Source: an uncultured Elusimicrobia bacterium (lineage in GTDB: Bacteria; Elusimicrobiota; Endomicrobiia; Endomicrobiales; Endomicrobiaceae). Taken from it: a stretch of 5,034 bases of DNA. Positions 1 to 4,804 of the stretch are shown in pieces (the stretch's first letter is position 1; each line of letters opens with the position of its first letter). The notes under the pieces were generated by a model, which saw nothing but the letters and a program-made list of their open reading frames with translations, was not told the DNA's origin and made no database searches. The stretch is taken from NCBI GenBank assembly GCA_937916125.1, contig CALGGE010000063.1, positions 1 through 5,034 of the forward strand, written 5' to 3'. A program made the position numbers and the translations under genes.

Positions 1-24
1 TCCCTTTTTGCTCCGTTTGCCGTT

Positions 25-56
25 CTCAACTTTTCAACTATTCAACTCTTCAACTG
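25..56. repeat. 8-nt tandem repeat, TTCAACTN, about four units
   Basis: Four head-to-tail units: ctcaactt, ttcaacta, ttcaactc, ttcaactg. The same unit recurs at 837-852 and 1120-1167, always in the same orientation and often running into TGTCGTT or a similar phrase. The flanking phrase TCCCTTTTTGC at 1-11 recurs at 1107-1117 before the largest array, so the array belongs to a larger interspersed repeat. No reading frame here looks like a gene. Confidence 0.85.
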
Positions 57-73
57 TCGTTGTAGTTGTCGTT

Positions 74-115
74 CATTGTACATTGTACATTGTACATCGT
101 ACATTATACATTGCC
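74..115. repeat. 7-nt tandem repeat, CATTGTA, six units
   Basis: Six units in a row: three perfect CATTGTA copies (74-94), then CATCGTA, CATTATA and CATTGCC. Each unit junction contains the palindrome TGTACA or a relative. The same repeat, entered through the same phrase TCGTTCATTGTACATTGTAC, starts again at 5016 at the right end of the window. It lies about 85 bases before the pilin start and shows no sign of being coding. Confidence 0.9.
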
Positions 116-121
116 GTTTCG

Positions 122-138
122 ACTCCTGATGCAGGAGT
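122..138 (+). promoter_or_regulatory. Perfect inverted repeat in the pilin leader region
   Basis: ACTCCTG-ATG-CAGGAGT is a perfect 7-bp inverted repeat with a 3-nt loop, 62 bases before the pilin start codon. It could be a protein-binding dyad or a hairpin in the 5' leader. The following stretch (about 150-188) is almost entirely A, and I could not pick a convincing -35/-10 pair. There is no U-run directly after the stem, so a terminator is unlikely. Confidence 0.45.
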
Positions 139-186
139 ACAGTTGTGGGACAAAAAAACAAAATAAAAAAATTAAAAACTTAAAAA

Positions 187-192
187 AAGGAG
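187..192 (+). promoter_or_regulatory. Ribosome binding site of the pilin gene
   Basis: AAGGAG lies 8 nt before the ATG at 201. It fixes that start against the in-frame ATG at 66, which lies upstream in repeat DNA, and against the in-frame ATG at 210, which would be 17 nt away. Confidence 0.9.
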
Positions 193-200
193 AACGTACA

Positions 201-704
201 ATGAAGAACATGAGGGGTTTCACTCTGGTTGAGTTGATTATCGTAATTGTTATCGTTGGTATCTTGTCAATTGTTGCAGTGCCTGTTTACAAAGGTTACA
301 CAAAAAAAGCTATGGGAACGGAAGCTAAATCATTGATCGGTTCAATAGCAACGGCAGAAAGAGTTTATTTCGCGGAATGGAATAATTTCTTCTCTGTAGG
401 CGATAATGATATGGGAACGGGAGAAGCATTAAAAGTATTAGATGTTGATGCAAGAAGTAACAAATATTTCACGGGTTATAAAGTATTAATTACCGGTACT
501 GAAGAAAAGGCAACTTTTCTTGCTATTGTTACCGGGAATGCCGAGTCGGGAGCGGAAAATATTAAAATGTCTCTTAAGAGTCCTGCCAGCGGTAACCCGA
601 CATTAGAAGAAGCCTATACGAATACTGAAAATGTTACAATGACTCTCTCAGCAGGTGGTGGTAGTACCGAAGGTGATAGTAACAAAGATGATAATAAAGA
701 TTAG
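201..704 (+). CDS. Type IV pilin-like protein (class III prepilin signal)
   Basis: 167 aa. The N-terminus is MKNMRG|FTLVELIIVIV: a short basic leader ending in Gly6, the site where prepilin peptidase (PilD type) cuts and methylates Phe7, then Glu at mature position 5 (residue 11) and a hydrophobic helix to about residue 30. That helix anchors the subunit in the inner membrane before assembly and packs in the filament core. The region after it (VYKGYTKKAMGTEAKSLIGSIATAERVYFAEW, residues 28-60, in pieces) is the usual alpha1-C segment with aromatic residues. The C-terminal globular part (about 65-150) has no cysteine, so there is no disulphide-bounded D-region, and the tail (151-167) is a Gly/Ser/Asp/Lys-rich, probably disordered end. 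The size fits major or minor pilins and type II secretion pseudopilins, and the window has no pilus assembly genes to decide between them. The gene stands alone with its own terminator and has higher GC than the genes to its right. Confidence 0.9.
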   Translation: MKNMRGFTLVELIIVIVIVGILSIVAVPVYKGYTKKAMGTEAKSLIGSIATAERVYFAEWNNFFSVGDNDMGTGEALKVLDVDARSNKYFTGYKVLITGTEEKATFLAIVTGNAESGAENIKMSLKSPASGNPTLEEAYTNTENVTMTLSAGGGSTEGDSNKDDNKD

Positions 705-737
705 TAACTAATTAATGATGAGTATTTAAGTTTATAG

Positions 738-775
738 AAAGACCTAAGGGCGTCAGGCTCTTAGGTCTTTTGTTC
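738..775 (+). terminator. Intrinsic terminator after the pilin gene
   Basis: The perfect stem GACCTAAG (741-748) / CTTAGGTC (760-767) is extended by AAA (738-740) pairing with TTT (768-770), with an 11-nt loop, and is followed by TTTTGTTCTT. It sits 33 nt past the pilin stop codon on the same strand and ends a monocistronic transcript. Confidence 0.88.
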
Positions 776-857
776 TTATCTTTGTTTTTGTTTGTATCTT
801 GCACTCCTATGCATCTTTGCATCTACACCTCAAATTTTCAACTATTCAACTGTCTTT

Positions 858-892
858 CTGTCATGCTGAGCTTGTTGAAGCATCCCGTCGTT
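858..892 (+). repeat. 35-nt interspersed repeat, copy 1
   Basis: Begins CTGTCATGCTGAGCTTGT and ends CCCGTCGTT. It matches 4981-5015 at 33 of 35 positions in the same orientation. The core, with TGCT and AGCA ends, is an imperfect palindrome. I recognise the sequence from many unrelated bacterial genomes, where its reverse strand gives spurious peptides of the type LRQAQHD, so it is an extragenic repeat and not a gene. It follows directly on TTCAACTN units here. Confidence 0.85.
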
Positions 893-940
893 GTCGCAAA
901 AAGGCAATCATGTTCTCGTTTGCTCAATCGCCATTCACTC

Positions 941-1068
941 CAATTTTTGAGACCTACGCTTAACTAACTTTCCCTAACTACCTAAGGAACACGGGAAAGT
1001 GTCGAACAAAAAGCGTGCCCTTCGGGAAAAAACTTTTGCCGTTAATCAGTTTTTTGTCTCAAAAATTG
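941..1068. repeat. 13-nt perfect inverted repeat, arms 102 nt apart
   Basis: CAATTTTTGAGAC at 941-953 is the exact reverse complement of GTCTCAAAAATTG at 1056-1068. Pairing does not extend beyond the arms in either direction. The enclosed 102 bases contain no ORF of note. This could be the ends of a small degenerate element or a long-range RNA stem. No target-site duplication is obvious outside the arms. Confidence 0.6.
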
Positions 1069-1119
1069 TTCGTTCATAGACGGCTACAGGCTGCTCTCGA
1101 ACATATTCCCTTTTTGCTT

Positions 1120-1167
1120 CGCAACTTTTCAACTATTCAACTCTTCAACTTTTCAACTGTTCAACTG
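1120..1167. repeat. 8-nt tandem repeat TTCAACTN, six units, overlapping the ATPase 3' end
   Basis: Six units starting with cgcaactt at 1120 and ending with two ttcaactg copies at 1152-1167, followed by TCGTTCTGTCTGTCAT to 1183. Bases 1145-1183 are at the same time the stop codon and last codons of the ATPase gene on the - strand. This is the longest of the three arrays in the window. Confidence 0.88.
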
Positions 1168-2485
1168 TCGTTCTGTCTGTCATCTTTATTATTGAATCAA
1201 TATTATTTATTGCATATAACGGAATATCGTACAAATTATTATCATTTATTTTATAATCAGCTAATGATGTTCTAATTGATTTGTTTGGTAAATAATCTTT
1301 TATATATTGTTGTAAACTTTTTGCTTTAAGATTTTTTGTGGCTTTTACTTCAATAGGAACTATATAATCTTCAATTTGAATAATAAAATCTATTTCTGCA
1401 ACATAAGATTTACTCGTCCAGTAATATATTTCAGAAAAATTATTTTTCAATTGTTGTAAAACATATTGTTCTGTTAATGAGCCTTTGAATTCAGTAAAAA
1501 TATTATTCCCGTCAATTATTGTTTTTGCACTTAAATTAGCTAATGCACCTAAAATACCAACATCTAACACATAAAGTTTAAATACATCTATATCCTCATA
1601 GGCTTTTATAGGTAAATTAGGTTTTGATATTCTTGTAACCTTATATACTAATCCGCTATCTCTAAGCCATGCCAAAGCAATTTCAAAATCTTTTGCTCTT
1701 GCTCCTGTTTTTATAGCATTATATATAAACTTTTTATTTTCTTTTGCTAATTGTGAAGAAATAGAATTCCACACCATCTTTATTCTTTCTGCCATATTTG
1801 AATCCGTATGTTTTGAAAAATCGCCATTATATGAAAGTATAATTTCATTTTGAATTTCTCTCACTTCTTTAAAATCTCTATTATTGATAAAAGATTGAAC
1901 TGCCTCAGGCATTCCTCCAACATAAAAATAATATTTTAAATAATCTGTTAACTTTAAAGAAAATGTATTTGCTATTTTTATATTACCTTCTATAAGTGTT
2001 TTTGTCAATAATTCTTCACCATTTGCATTAAGAAATTCCATAAAATTTAATGGATATAAAGTCATAAAATTTACTTTACCTACAGGGAAACCTGTTCCGG
2101 AATGATGAGCTAAACCTAAAAGACTTCCTGCTACGATTATATGAAGTTCAGGTGCTTTTTCATAAAAATATTTTAAAGATGTAATTGCATCCGGACATTC
2201 TTGTATTTCATCAAAAATTATAAGAGTATCATTCGGTGTAATCTTAAGTTGTGCATCAATTTCTATTTTTGTTATAAGCTCTTTTATATTTGTATAATCT
2301 TTAAAAGCATTTTTAAGATTTTCATTTCTATCAAAAGTTATATAAACAGTTTTTTTATACTCTAATCTGCCAAACTCTTTCATCAACCAAGTTTTACCAA
2401 CTTGCCTTGCTCCCTGCAATATTAAAGGCTTCCTTCTATTACCATACTTCCATTCTATAAGTTTTTCTAATAAATATCTTTTCAT
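1145..2485 (-). CDS. AAA family ATPase with DUF4143 C-terminal domain
   Basis: 446 aa. The N-terminal P-loop ATPase has Walker A GARQVGKT (residues 25-32), Walker B LIIFDEIQ (88-95), a sensor-like strand IIVAGSLLG (116-124), and the family motif YVGGMPEAV (188-196). The C-terminal half carries DUF4143 hallmarks: GSLTEQYVLQQL (335-346), then YWTSKSYVAEIDFII (355-369) and PIEVKA (377-382). Glu339, Asp366 and Glu379-x-Lys381 fit a PD-(D/E)XK nuclease-like core. The family is common in mobile and accessory DNA of bacteria and archaea, and its cellular role is not settled. I therefore give no gene name and treat nuclease activity as inference. The ATG at 2485 is chosen because AGGTGG lies 5 nt before it; the in-frame GTG at 2494 is inside that ribosome binding site. 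Length is normal for the family. The last residues (about TDRTTVEQLKS) are encoded by intergenic repeat sequence, so the original stop was probably lost. The gene has its own promoter and is not in an operon with darTG. Confidence 0.9.
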   Translation of the reverse strand: MKRYLLEKLIEWKYGNRRKPLILQGARQVGKTWLMKEFGRLEYKKTVYITFDRNENLKNAFKDYTNIKELITKIEIDAQLKITPNDTLIIFDEIQECPDAITSLKYFYEKAPELHIIVAGSLLGLAHHSGTGFPVGKVNFMTLYPLNFMEFLNANGEELLTKTLIEGNIKIANTFSLKLTDYLKYYFYVGGMPEAVQSFINNRDFKEVREIQNEIILSYNGDFSKHTDSNMAERIKMVWNSISSQLAKENKKFIYNAIKTGARAKDFEIALAWLRDSGLVYKVTRISKPNLPIKAYEDIDVFKLYVLDVGILGALANLSAKTIIDGNNIFTEFKGSLTEQYVLQQLKNNFSEIYYWTSKSYVAEIDFIIQIEDYIVPIEVKATKNLKAKSLQQYIKDYLPNKSIRTSLADYKINDNNLYDIPLYAINNIDSIIKMTDRTTVEQLKS

Positions 2486-2490
2486 TATTA

Positions 2491-2496
2491 CCACCT
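2491..2496 (-). promoter_or_regulatory. Ribosome binding site of the ATPase gene
   Basis: On the - strand AGGTGG is followed by TAATA and then the ATG at 2485. The possible GTG start at 2494 is part of this site, which decides the start in favour of the ATG. Confidence 0.8.
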
Positions 2497-2518
2497 AATT
2501 ATATTTTTTCTAACGAAT

Positions 2519-2537
2519 ATGTATAGATATTATACAT
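2519..2537. promoter_or_regulatory. Perfect dyad over the ATPase -10 box (candidate operator)
   Basis: ATGTATA (2519-2525) and TATACAT (2531-2537) are perfect inverted arms separated by GATAT. The dyad covers the -10 hexamer and the likely transcription start, the usual place for a repressor site. AT-rich DNA makes short dyads easy to find, so confidence is moderate. Confidence 0.5.
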
Positions 2538-2556
2538 TTTTTTCAACGAAAATCAA
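2529..2556 (-). promoter_or_regulatory. Sigma70-like promoter of the ATPase gene
   Basis: On the - strand TTGATT (2556-2551) is followed by a 16-nt spacer and a consensus TATAAT (2534-2529). The start of transcription would fall near 2522, giving a leader of about 37 nt before the ATG at 2485. Confidence 0.65.
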
Positions 2557-2623
2557 TAGTTTTATTACATTTTTTCTAACAAAAAACAGAAATACCAAGA
2601 AGATATGCATCCATACATTCATC

Positions 2624-2653
2624 CCTCAAGATTATTTAAAAATTTTCTTGAGG
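2624..2653. terminator. Stem-loop at the end of the small ORF, possible terminator
   Basis: CCTCAAGA (2624-2631) pairs perfectly with TCTTGAGG (2646-2653) around a 14-nt AT-rich loop. On the + strand it is followed by AGTTTTTTG, which looks like a terminator tail, but no + strand gene leads into it. On the - strand, where darTG and the small ORF are read, no U-run follows, although the loop itself is U-rich. It overlaps the last codons and stop of the ORF at 2632-2853 and separates the darTG transcript from the ATPase promoter. Confidence 0.4.
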
Positions 2654-2853
2654 AGTTTTTTGAAAACTTTGATGATTAAAGGTTTTTCGTTTAGGAGTTT
2701 AGGAATTAGTTTGTTGAGTTTTTCACTTTTGTAGTTTCCATACTTCAATGCATCCGGACATCCATCCCTCGTCATTATAAATCTTTTGAAAAATTCTTCT
2801 CGGTTCGGATGAGGTTTTACGGAACTTACAAATGCAGGATTGTATTTTACCAT
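2632..2853 (-). CDS. Small ORF of unknown function, possible gene fragment, 3' half in a repeat
   Basis: 73 aa, not recognised. It begins 21 nt after the darG stop codon on the same strand but has no visible ribosome binding site. The N-terminal half (to about residue 37) is unique in the window. The C-terminal half is KYGNYKSEKLNKLIPKLL followed by NEKPLIIKV and a Lys/Leu-rich end (KKLLKKIFK). This half has a second, in-frame counterpart at 4814-4915, and the two differ mostly at third codon positions: of 13 base differences in 96, nine are at third positions and seven are silent. That pattern suggests this frame was under protein-level selection, either as a real small protein or as the tail of a larger gene copied with the repeat. 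It could be a third cistron of darTG, a remnant of an earlier gene, or simply repeat sequence. There is no signal peptide or membrane segment. Confidence 0.4.
   Translation of the reverse strand: MVKYNPAFVSSVKPHPNREEFFKRFIMTRDGCPDALKYGNYKSEKLNKLIPKLLNEKPLIIKVFKKLLKKIFK
2634..2770. repeat. ~137-nt direct repeat, left copy
   Basis: Aligned with 4805-4940 in the same orientation. The core 2648-2743 matches 4818-4913 without gaps at about 83 of 96 positions by hand count (about 86%). Similarity continues to the left through ATTTAAAA-type sequence with a 1-nt gap, and to the right through a weaker stretch ending in the shared ACATCCATCCCTC. The two copies bracket the darTG operon and its upstream region. 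Confidence 0.85.
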
Positions 2854-2874
2854 ATCATAATAATTTATTTGTTA

Positions 2875-3909
2875 TTAATTTATCAACCAACCTTTTTTTA
2901 GTAAAGTATTATATGCCGTTTGTATATTGTCTTTAGAAAATTGTTTTTTTCTGTCATTCCAATTATAAATTTTATCTATAATTTCCTCTATATTTTTTGC
3001 ATTTTCTTTTTTTACTACCCAATGAACAGTTGCCAACAATTCCAATCCAAAAGAAGATTCAAAACCTTCTATCAAATCAGATACTTTATTAAAATTAACA
3101 AATGTAGTCTTATTACTTTGTAAAATTTCTTTTGCTTTTTCTCCGGAATTATTAATCAAAGAAATTTCTATATCCGGTTTATCGTCACCACTATACCCCT
3201 TTATATAATATCCTTCTAAAACATTCAAAACATGTCTCAAATTTTCGGCATACGGTCCATATGAAGCTTTTGAAAATTTTAACCTTAAATTCTCACCGGC
3301 CTCTTGTAAAAAATACATTAATTTATGTATTTCCAATAATGTCAAAAAAGGATCTAACAATACTTCTAAATATTGTCTCATTAAACCTATTAGGGCAGCT
3401 CTTGCAGGAGTTAATGCAGGAATTTTACTTAAATCAATTTTGTGTTTAATATCCTGTTTGGTAGGCTCAAAAATAACTATTCTAACATCTTTTAATGTTC
3501 CTAAGATAGACTCTATTTTAGGTTTTACATCTTCCCATTTTAATCCGCCAAACCCGCAGCCTAATGGCGGTATTGCAATACTTTTGATATTTAATCGTTT
3601 AATATCTTCTGATAATGATAATAAACCTTTTTCTATATTTTCTATTTTGCTGTCGGATTTCCAATGTAATTTTGTAGGAAAATTTATAATATAATGCGGC
3701 TGCACAAGTGTATTTAAGTTAACAATAAACATTTTTCCTAAAATAACTTGTCCTTTTTTACAAGCACTTTCATATTGTCTAAAATTATCCGGATATGCCT
3801 TTTTAAACTGCAAAGCGATACCTTTCCCCATAATTCCAACACAATTTACGGTATTTACAATAGCATCTGCTTTTTCTAATAATAAATTACCTTGTTTAAA
3901 TTCAAACAT
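2875..3909 (-). CDS. darG: DarG macrodomain antitoxin (DNA ADP-ribosyl glycohydrolase)
   Basis: 344 aa, normal length for full DarG. Residues 1-150 form the macrodomain: GNLLLEKADAIVNTVN (7-22), CVGIMGKGIALQF (23-35), NFPTK (76-80) with the lysine that is catalytic in DarG proteins, and the phosphate-binding loop PPLGCGFGGL (114-123). Residues 160-344 match the conserved DarG C-terminal region, with LTLLEIHKLMYFLQE (189-203), YGPYAENLRH (217-226) and HWVVKK (296-301). In studied systems the macrodomain removes ADP-ribose from thymidine in DNA and the C-terminal region binds and blocks DarT. The ATG at 3909 is chosen because GAGG (3919-3916) precedes it by 6 nt, and this start puts the lysine at position 80. 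The in-frame TTG at 3921 overlaps the ribosome binding site and is unlikely. It is second in the operon, 8 nt after the darT stop, and both key parts look intact. Confidence 0.96.
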   Translation of the reverse strand: MFEFKQGNLLLEKADAIVNTVNCVGIMGKGIALQFKKAYPDNFRQYESACKKGQVILGKMFIVNLNTLVQPHYIINFPTKLHWKSDSKIENIEKGLLSLSEDIKRLNIKSIAIPPLGCGFGGLKWEDVKPKIESILGTLKDVRIVIFEPTKQDIKHKIDLSKIPALTPARAALIGLMRQYLEVLLDPFLTLLEIHKLMYFLQEAGENLRLKFSKASYGPYAENLRHVLNVLEGYYIKGYSGDDKPDIEISLINNSGEKAKEILQSNKTTFVNFNKVSDLIEGFESSFGLELLATVHWVVKKENAKNIEEIIDKIYNWNDRKKQFSKDNIQTAYNTLLKKGWLIN

Positions 3910-3920
3910 ATTATTCCTCA
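3910..3920 (-). promoter_or_regulatory. darT stop codon overlapping the darG ribosome binding site
   Basis: The - strand reads TGAGGAATAATATG: the TGA that ends darT shares its GA with the GAGG that serves darG, and the darG ATG follows 8 nt after the stop. Ribosomes ending on darT are placed to start on darG, so antitoxin synthesis is probably coupled to toxin synthesis. Confidence 0.75.
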
Positions 3921-4550
3921 ATAATACCAGTTATTACATACTTCAACTTTTATATCTTTATTTACTATTTTTTTCACTTCATTTAACATTTCTATATCAA
4001 AAACACCTATTCTCTCTACAAGATTAAAATCAACTTTTTCTTCTACTAAAAATTCTGCCTGTTTTTCATGTTTTATTTTATCTTTTCCTCCCCAATCAAG
4101 AGAATTTATTGCATTCCAATTAAGTTCTTTTAAGAAATCAATTTTATTAGAATCTTTAAAATAATATGAACCCGCATTTGAATCCGTAATAACCCATCTC
4201 TTATTATTTCTTTTTGCCCACTCTACAACTTTAAACATATCAAATTCAAAATGAACTATGAACTCCTGACCATCTTTAAATGATAAATTATCATTTTTCA
4301 TATATATCAAAAAAAGCATTACAGAACGATAACAATAATAAAAAGGAACACATTGCCCAACTTTTAAATCCGGATAAGATTCAAAACAATTATTCAATCT
4401 TCTTTCTTTTATATTATTTAATCCTATGTTTGCATTTTTATATTTATCAGATTTTTTTATTTTACTATAAGAAAATATATAACCGGATTCAATTATTGAT
4501 TTTAAATTATACACTGGAGCTATATAATATATTTTAGGATTATTGTTCAT
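3918..4550 (-). CDS. darT: DarT DNA ADP-ribosyltransferase toxin (DUF4433)
   Basis: 210 aa, normal for the family. Features in order: N-terminal NAD-site region IYYIAPVYNLKSIIESGY (7-24); NIGLNNIKERRL (41-52) with Arg51, matching the catalytic arginine of characterised DarT; VGQCVPFYYCYRSVML (64-79), the family's VPFYF..RSPML segment; WVITDSNAG (119-127); and KQAEFLV (163-169), where Glu166 is the catalytic glutamate. Family members paired with a macrodomain antitoxin (DarT2 type) use NAD+ to put ADP-ribose on thymidine in single-stranded DNA, which blocks replication; several act as abortive-infection phage defences. Position 12 is Pro in the IAPVYN segment, where I recall a Thr-His motif in many relatives, which is worth checking. 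The start ATG at 4550 has no Shine-Dalgarno, only A-rich sequence, whereas darG has a good site. Weaker initiation of the toxin would favour excess antitoxin. The other key residues look intact, so the toxin is probably active. Confidence 0.95.
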   Translation of the reverse strand: MNNNPKIYYIAPVYNLKSIIESGYIFSYSKIKKSDKYKNANIGLNNIKERRLNNCFESYPDLKVGQCVPFYYCYRSVMLFLIYMKNDNLSFKDGQEFIVHFEFDMFKVVEWAKRNNKRWVITDSNAGSYYFKDSNKIDFLKELNWNAINSLDWGGKDKIKHEKQAEFLVEEKVDFNLVERIGVFDIEMLNEVKKIVNKDIKVEVCNNWYY

Positions 4551-4660
4551 TTTTATATTTTAAATTTTCAAATTTACAAGCCAAATTAATGTTATATAAA
4601 AATTTTTAGAAATGTATTTTAATATTTTTTCGATTTGATTAAATTATTGATTGATATTTT

Positions 4661-4688
4661 ACTATAACATTCTCGTCGAATTTCACAA
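4661..4688 (-). promoter_or_regulatory. Candidate sigma70 promoter for darT-darG
   Basis: On the - strand TTGTGA (4688-4683) is followed by 16 nt and TATAGT (4666-4661). A TG one base before the -10 gives an extended -10 form. It would give a leader of about 100 nt before the darT ATG. The region is so AT-rich that other weak -10 boxes exist, so this is the best candidate and not a certain one. Confidence 0.45.
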
Positions 4689-4735
4689 CACACCTATTAG
4701 ATTATAGCTAAAAACAAATATTTTTGCAATATTTT

Positions 4736-4775
4736 ATTTCGATTGTTTCAGTTGGTTCAATTATTTCAGTTGTTT
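4736..4775. repeat. 9-nt tandem repeat upstream of darT, about 4.5 units
   Basis: Units are ATTTCGATT, GTTTCAGTT, GGTTCAATT and ATTTCAGTT, then a partial GTTTC. The consensus is close to RTTTCAGTT. It lies about 50-85 nt upstream of the predicted darT -35 box. It is distinct from the 8-nt TTCAACTN arrays in period and sequence. Confidence 0.65.
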
Positions 4776-4804
4776 CTTTTTGCAAAATTCAAGGGATGTT
4801 TACC

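Larger units (their letters stand above)
776..1144. other. Repeat-derived intergenic region between convergent genes
   Basis: About 370 bases without a credible gene. From left to right it holds GCATCT-type short repeats (about 803-830), two TTCAACTN units (837-852), a 35-nt interspersed repeat (858-892), a stretch with a long-range perfect inverted repeat (941-953 with 1056-1068), a small CCC-TTC-GGG hairpin around 1018-1025, and the TTCAACTN array that begins at 1120. Open frames across this stretch are made of repeat sequence and have no ribosome binding site or recognisable domain. I see no clear intrinsic terminator for the ATPase gene that ends here. Confidence 0.7.
2503..2586 (-). promoter_or_regulatory. 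Three direct repeats at exact 33-nt spacing upstream of the ATPase gene
   Basis: Read on the - strand, the three 20-nt units are TTTTTGTTAGAAAAAATGTA, TTTTCGTTGAAAAAAATGTA and TATTCGTTAGAAAAAATATA. The conserved AAC (+ strand) ends at 2580, 2547 and 2514, exactly 33 nt apart each time and close to three helical turns. The middle unit fills most of the spacer between the predicted -35 and -10 boxes, the first lies just upstream of -35, and the third lies in the leader just before the ribosome binding site. This layout suits a protein that binds one face of the DNA at repeated sites. Confidence 0.6.
4551..4804. other. AT-rich region upstream of darT
   Basis: About 250 bases with no gene. Near darT (4551-4660) it is nearly pure A/T with no Shine-Dalgarno. 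It then contains the candidate darT promoter (4661-4688) and a 9-nt minisatellite (4736-4775), and ends at the right copy of the ~137-nt repeat. Confidence 0.6.

Noticed and set aside
25..115. CRISPR array
   Set aside because: Units are 7-8 nt with no spacers, and there are no cas genes in the window.
66..200. N-terminal extension of the pilin from the in-frame ATG at 66
   Set aside because: The extension is repeat-encoded and would bury the prepilin signal. AAGGAG 8 nt before the ATG at 201 and the cleavage motif fix the start.
1068..1100. tRNA or structured RNA around GTTCG ... CGAAC
   Set aside because: Only a 5-bp outer stem pairs; there is no cloverleaf, no T-loop consensus and no internal helix.
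770..1275. Two + strand ORFs (770-967 and 1015-1275) in the gap and across the ATPase 3' end
   Set aside because: They start in the terminator tail or in repeat DNA, lack ribosome binding sites, encode low-complexity repeat peptides, and the second is antisense to the real ATPase gene.
2486..2494. GTG start at 2494 for the ATPase
   Set aside because: The GTG is part of the AGGTGG ribosome binding site; the ATG at 2485 has correct spacing.
2632..2853. A new third TA component after darG
   Set aside because: It is same-strand and only 21 nt away, but it has no ribosome binding site and half of it is a repeat also present outside the operon, so I left it as an unknown ORF or fragment.
2920..3694. 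Several + strand ORFs opposite darG, and one at 4280-4537 opposite darT
   Set aside because: They are antisense shadows of well-supported genes, without ribosome binding sites or recognisable domains.
3910..3921. TTG start at 3921 for darG
   Set aside because: It overlaps the GAGG site and the darT stop. The ATG at 3909 is preceded by that site at 6 nt and gives the usual residue numbering.
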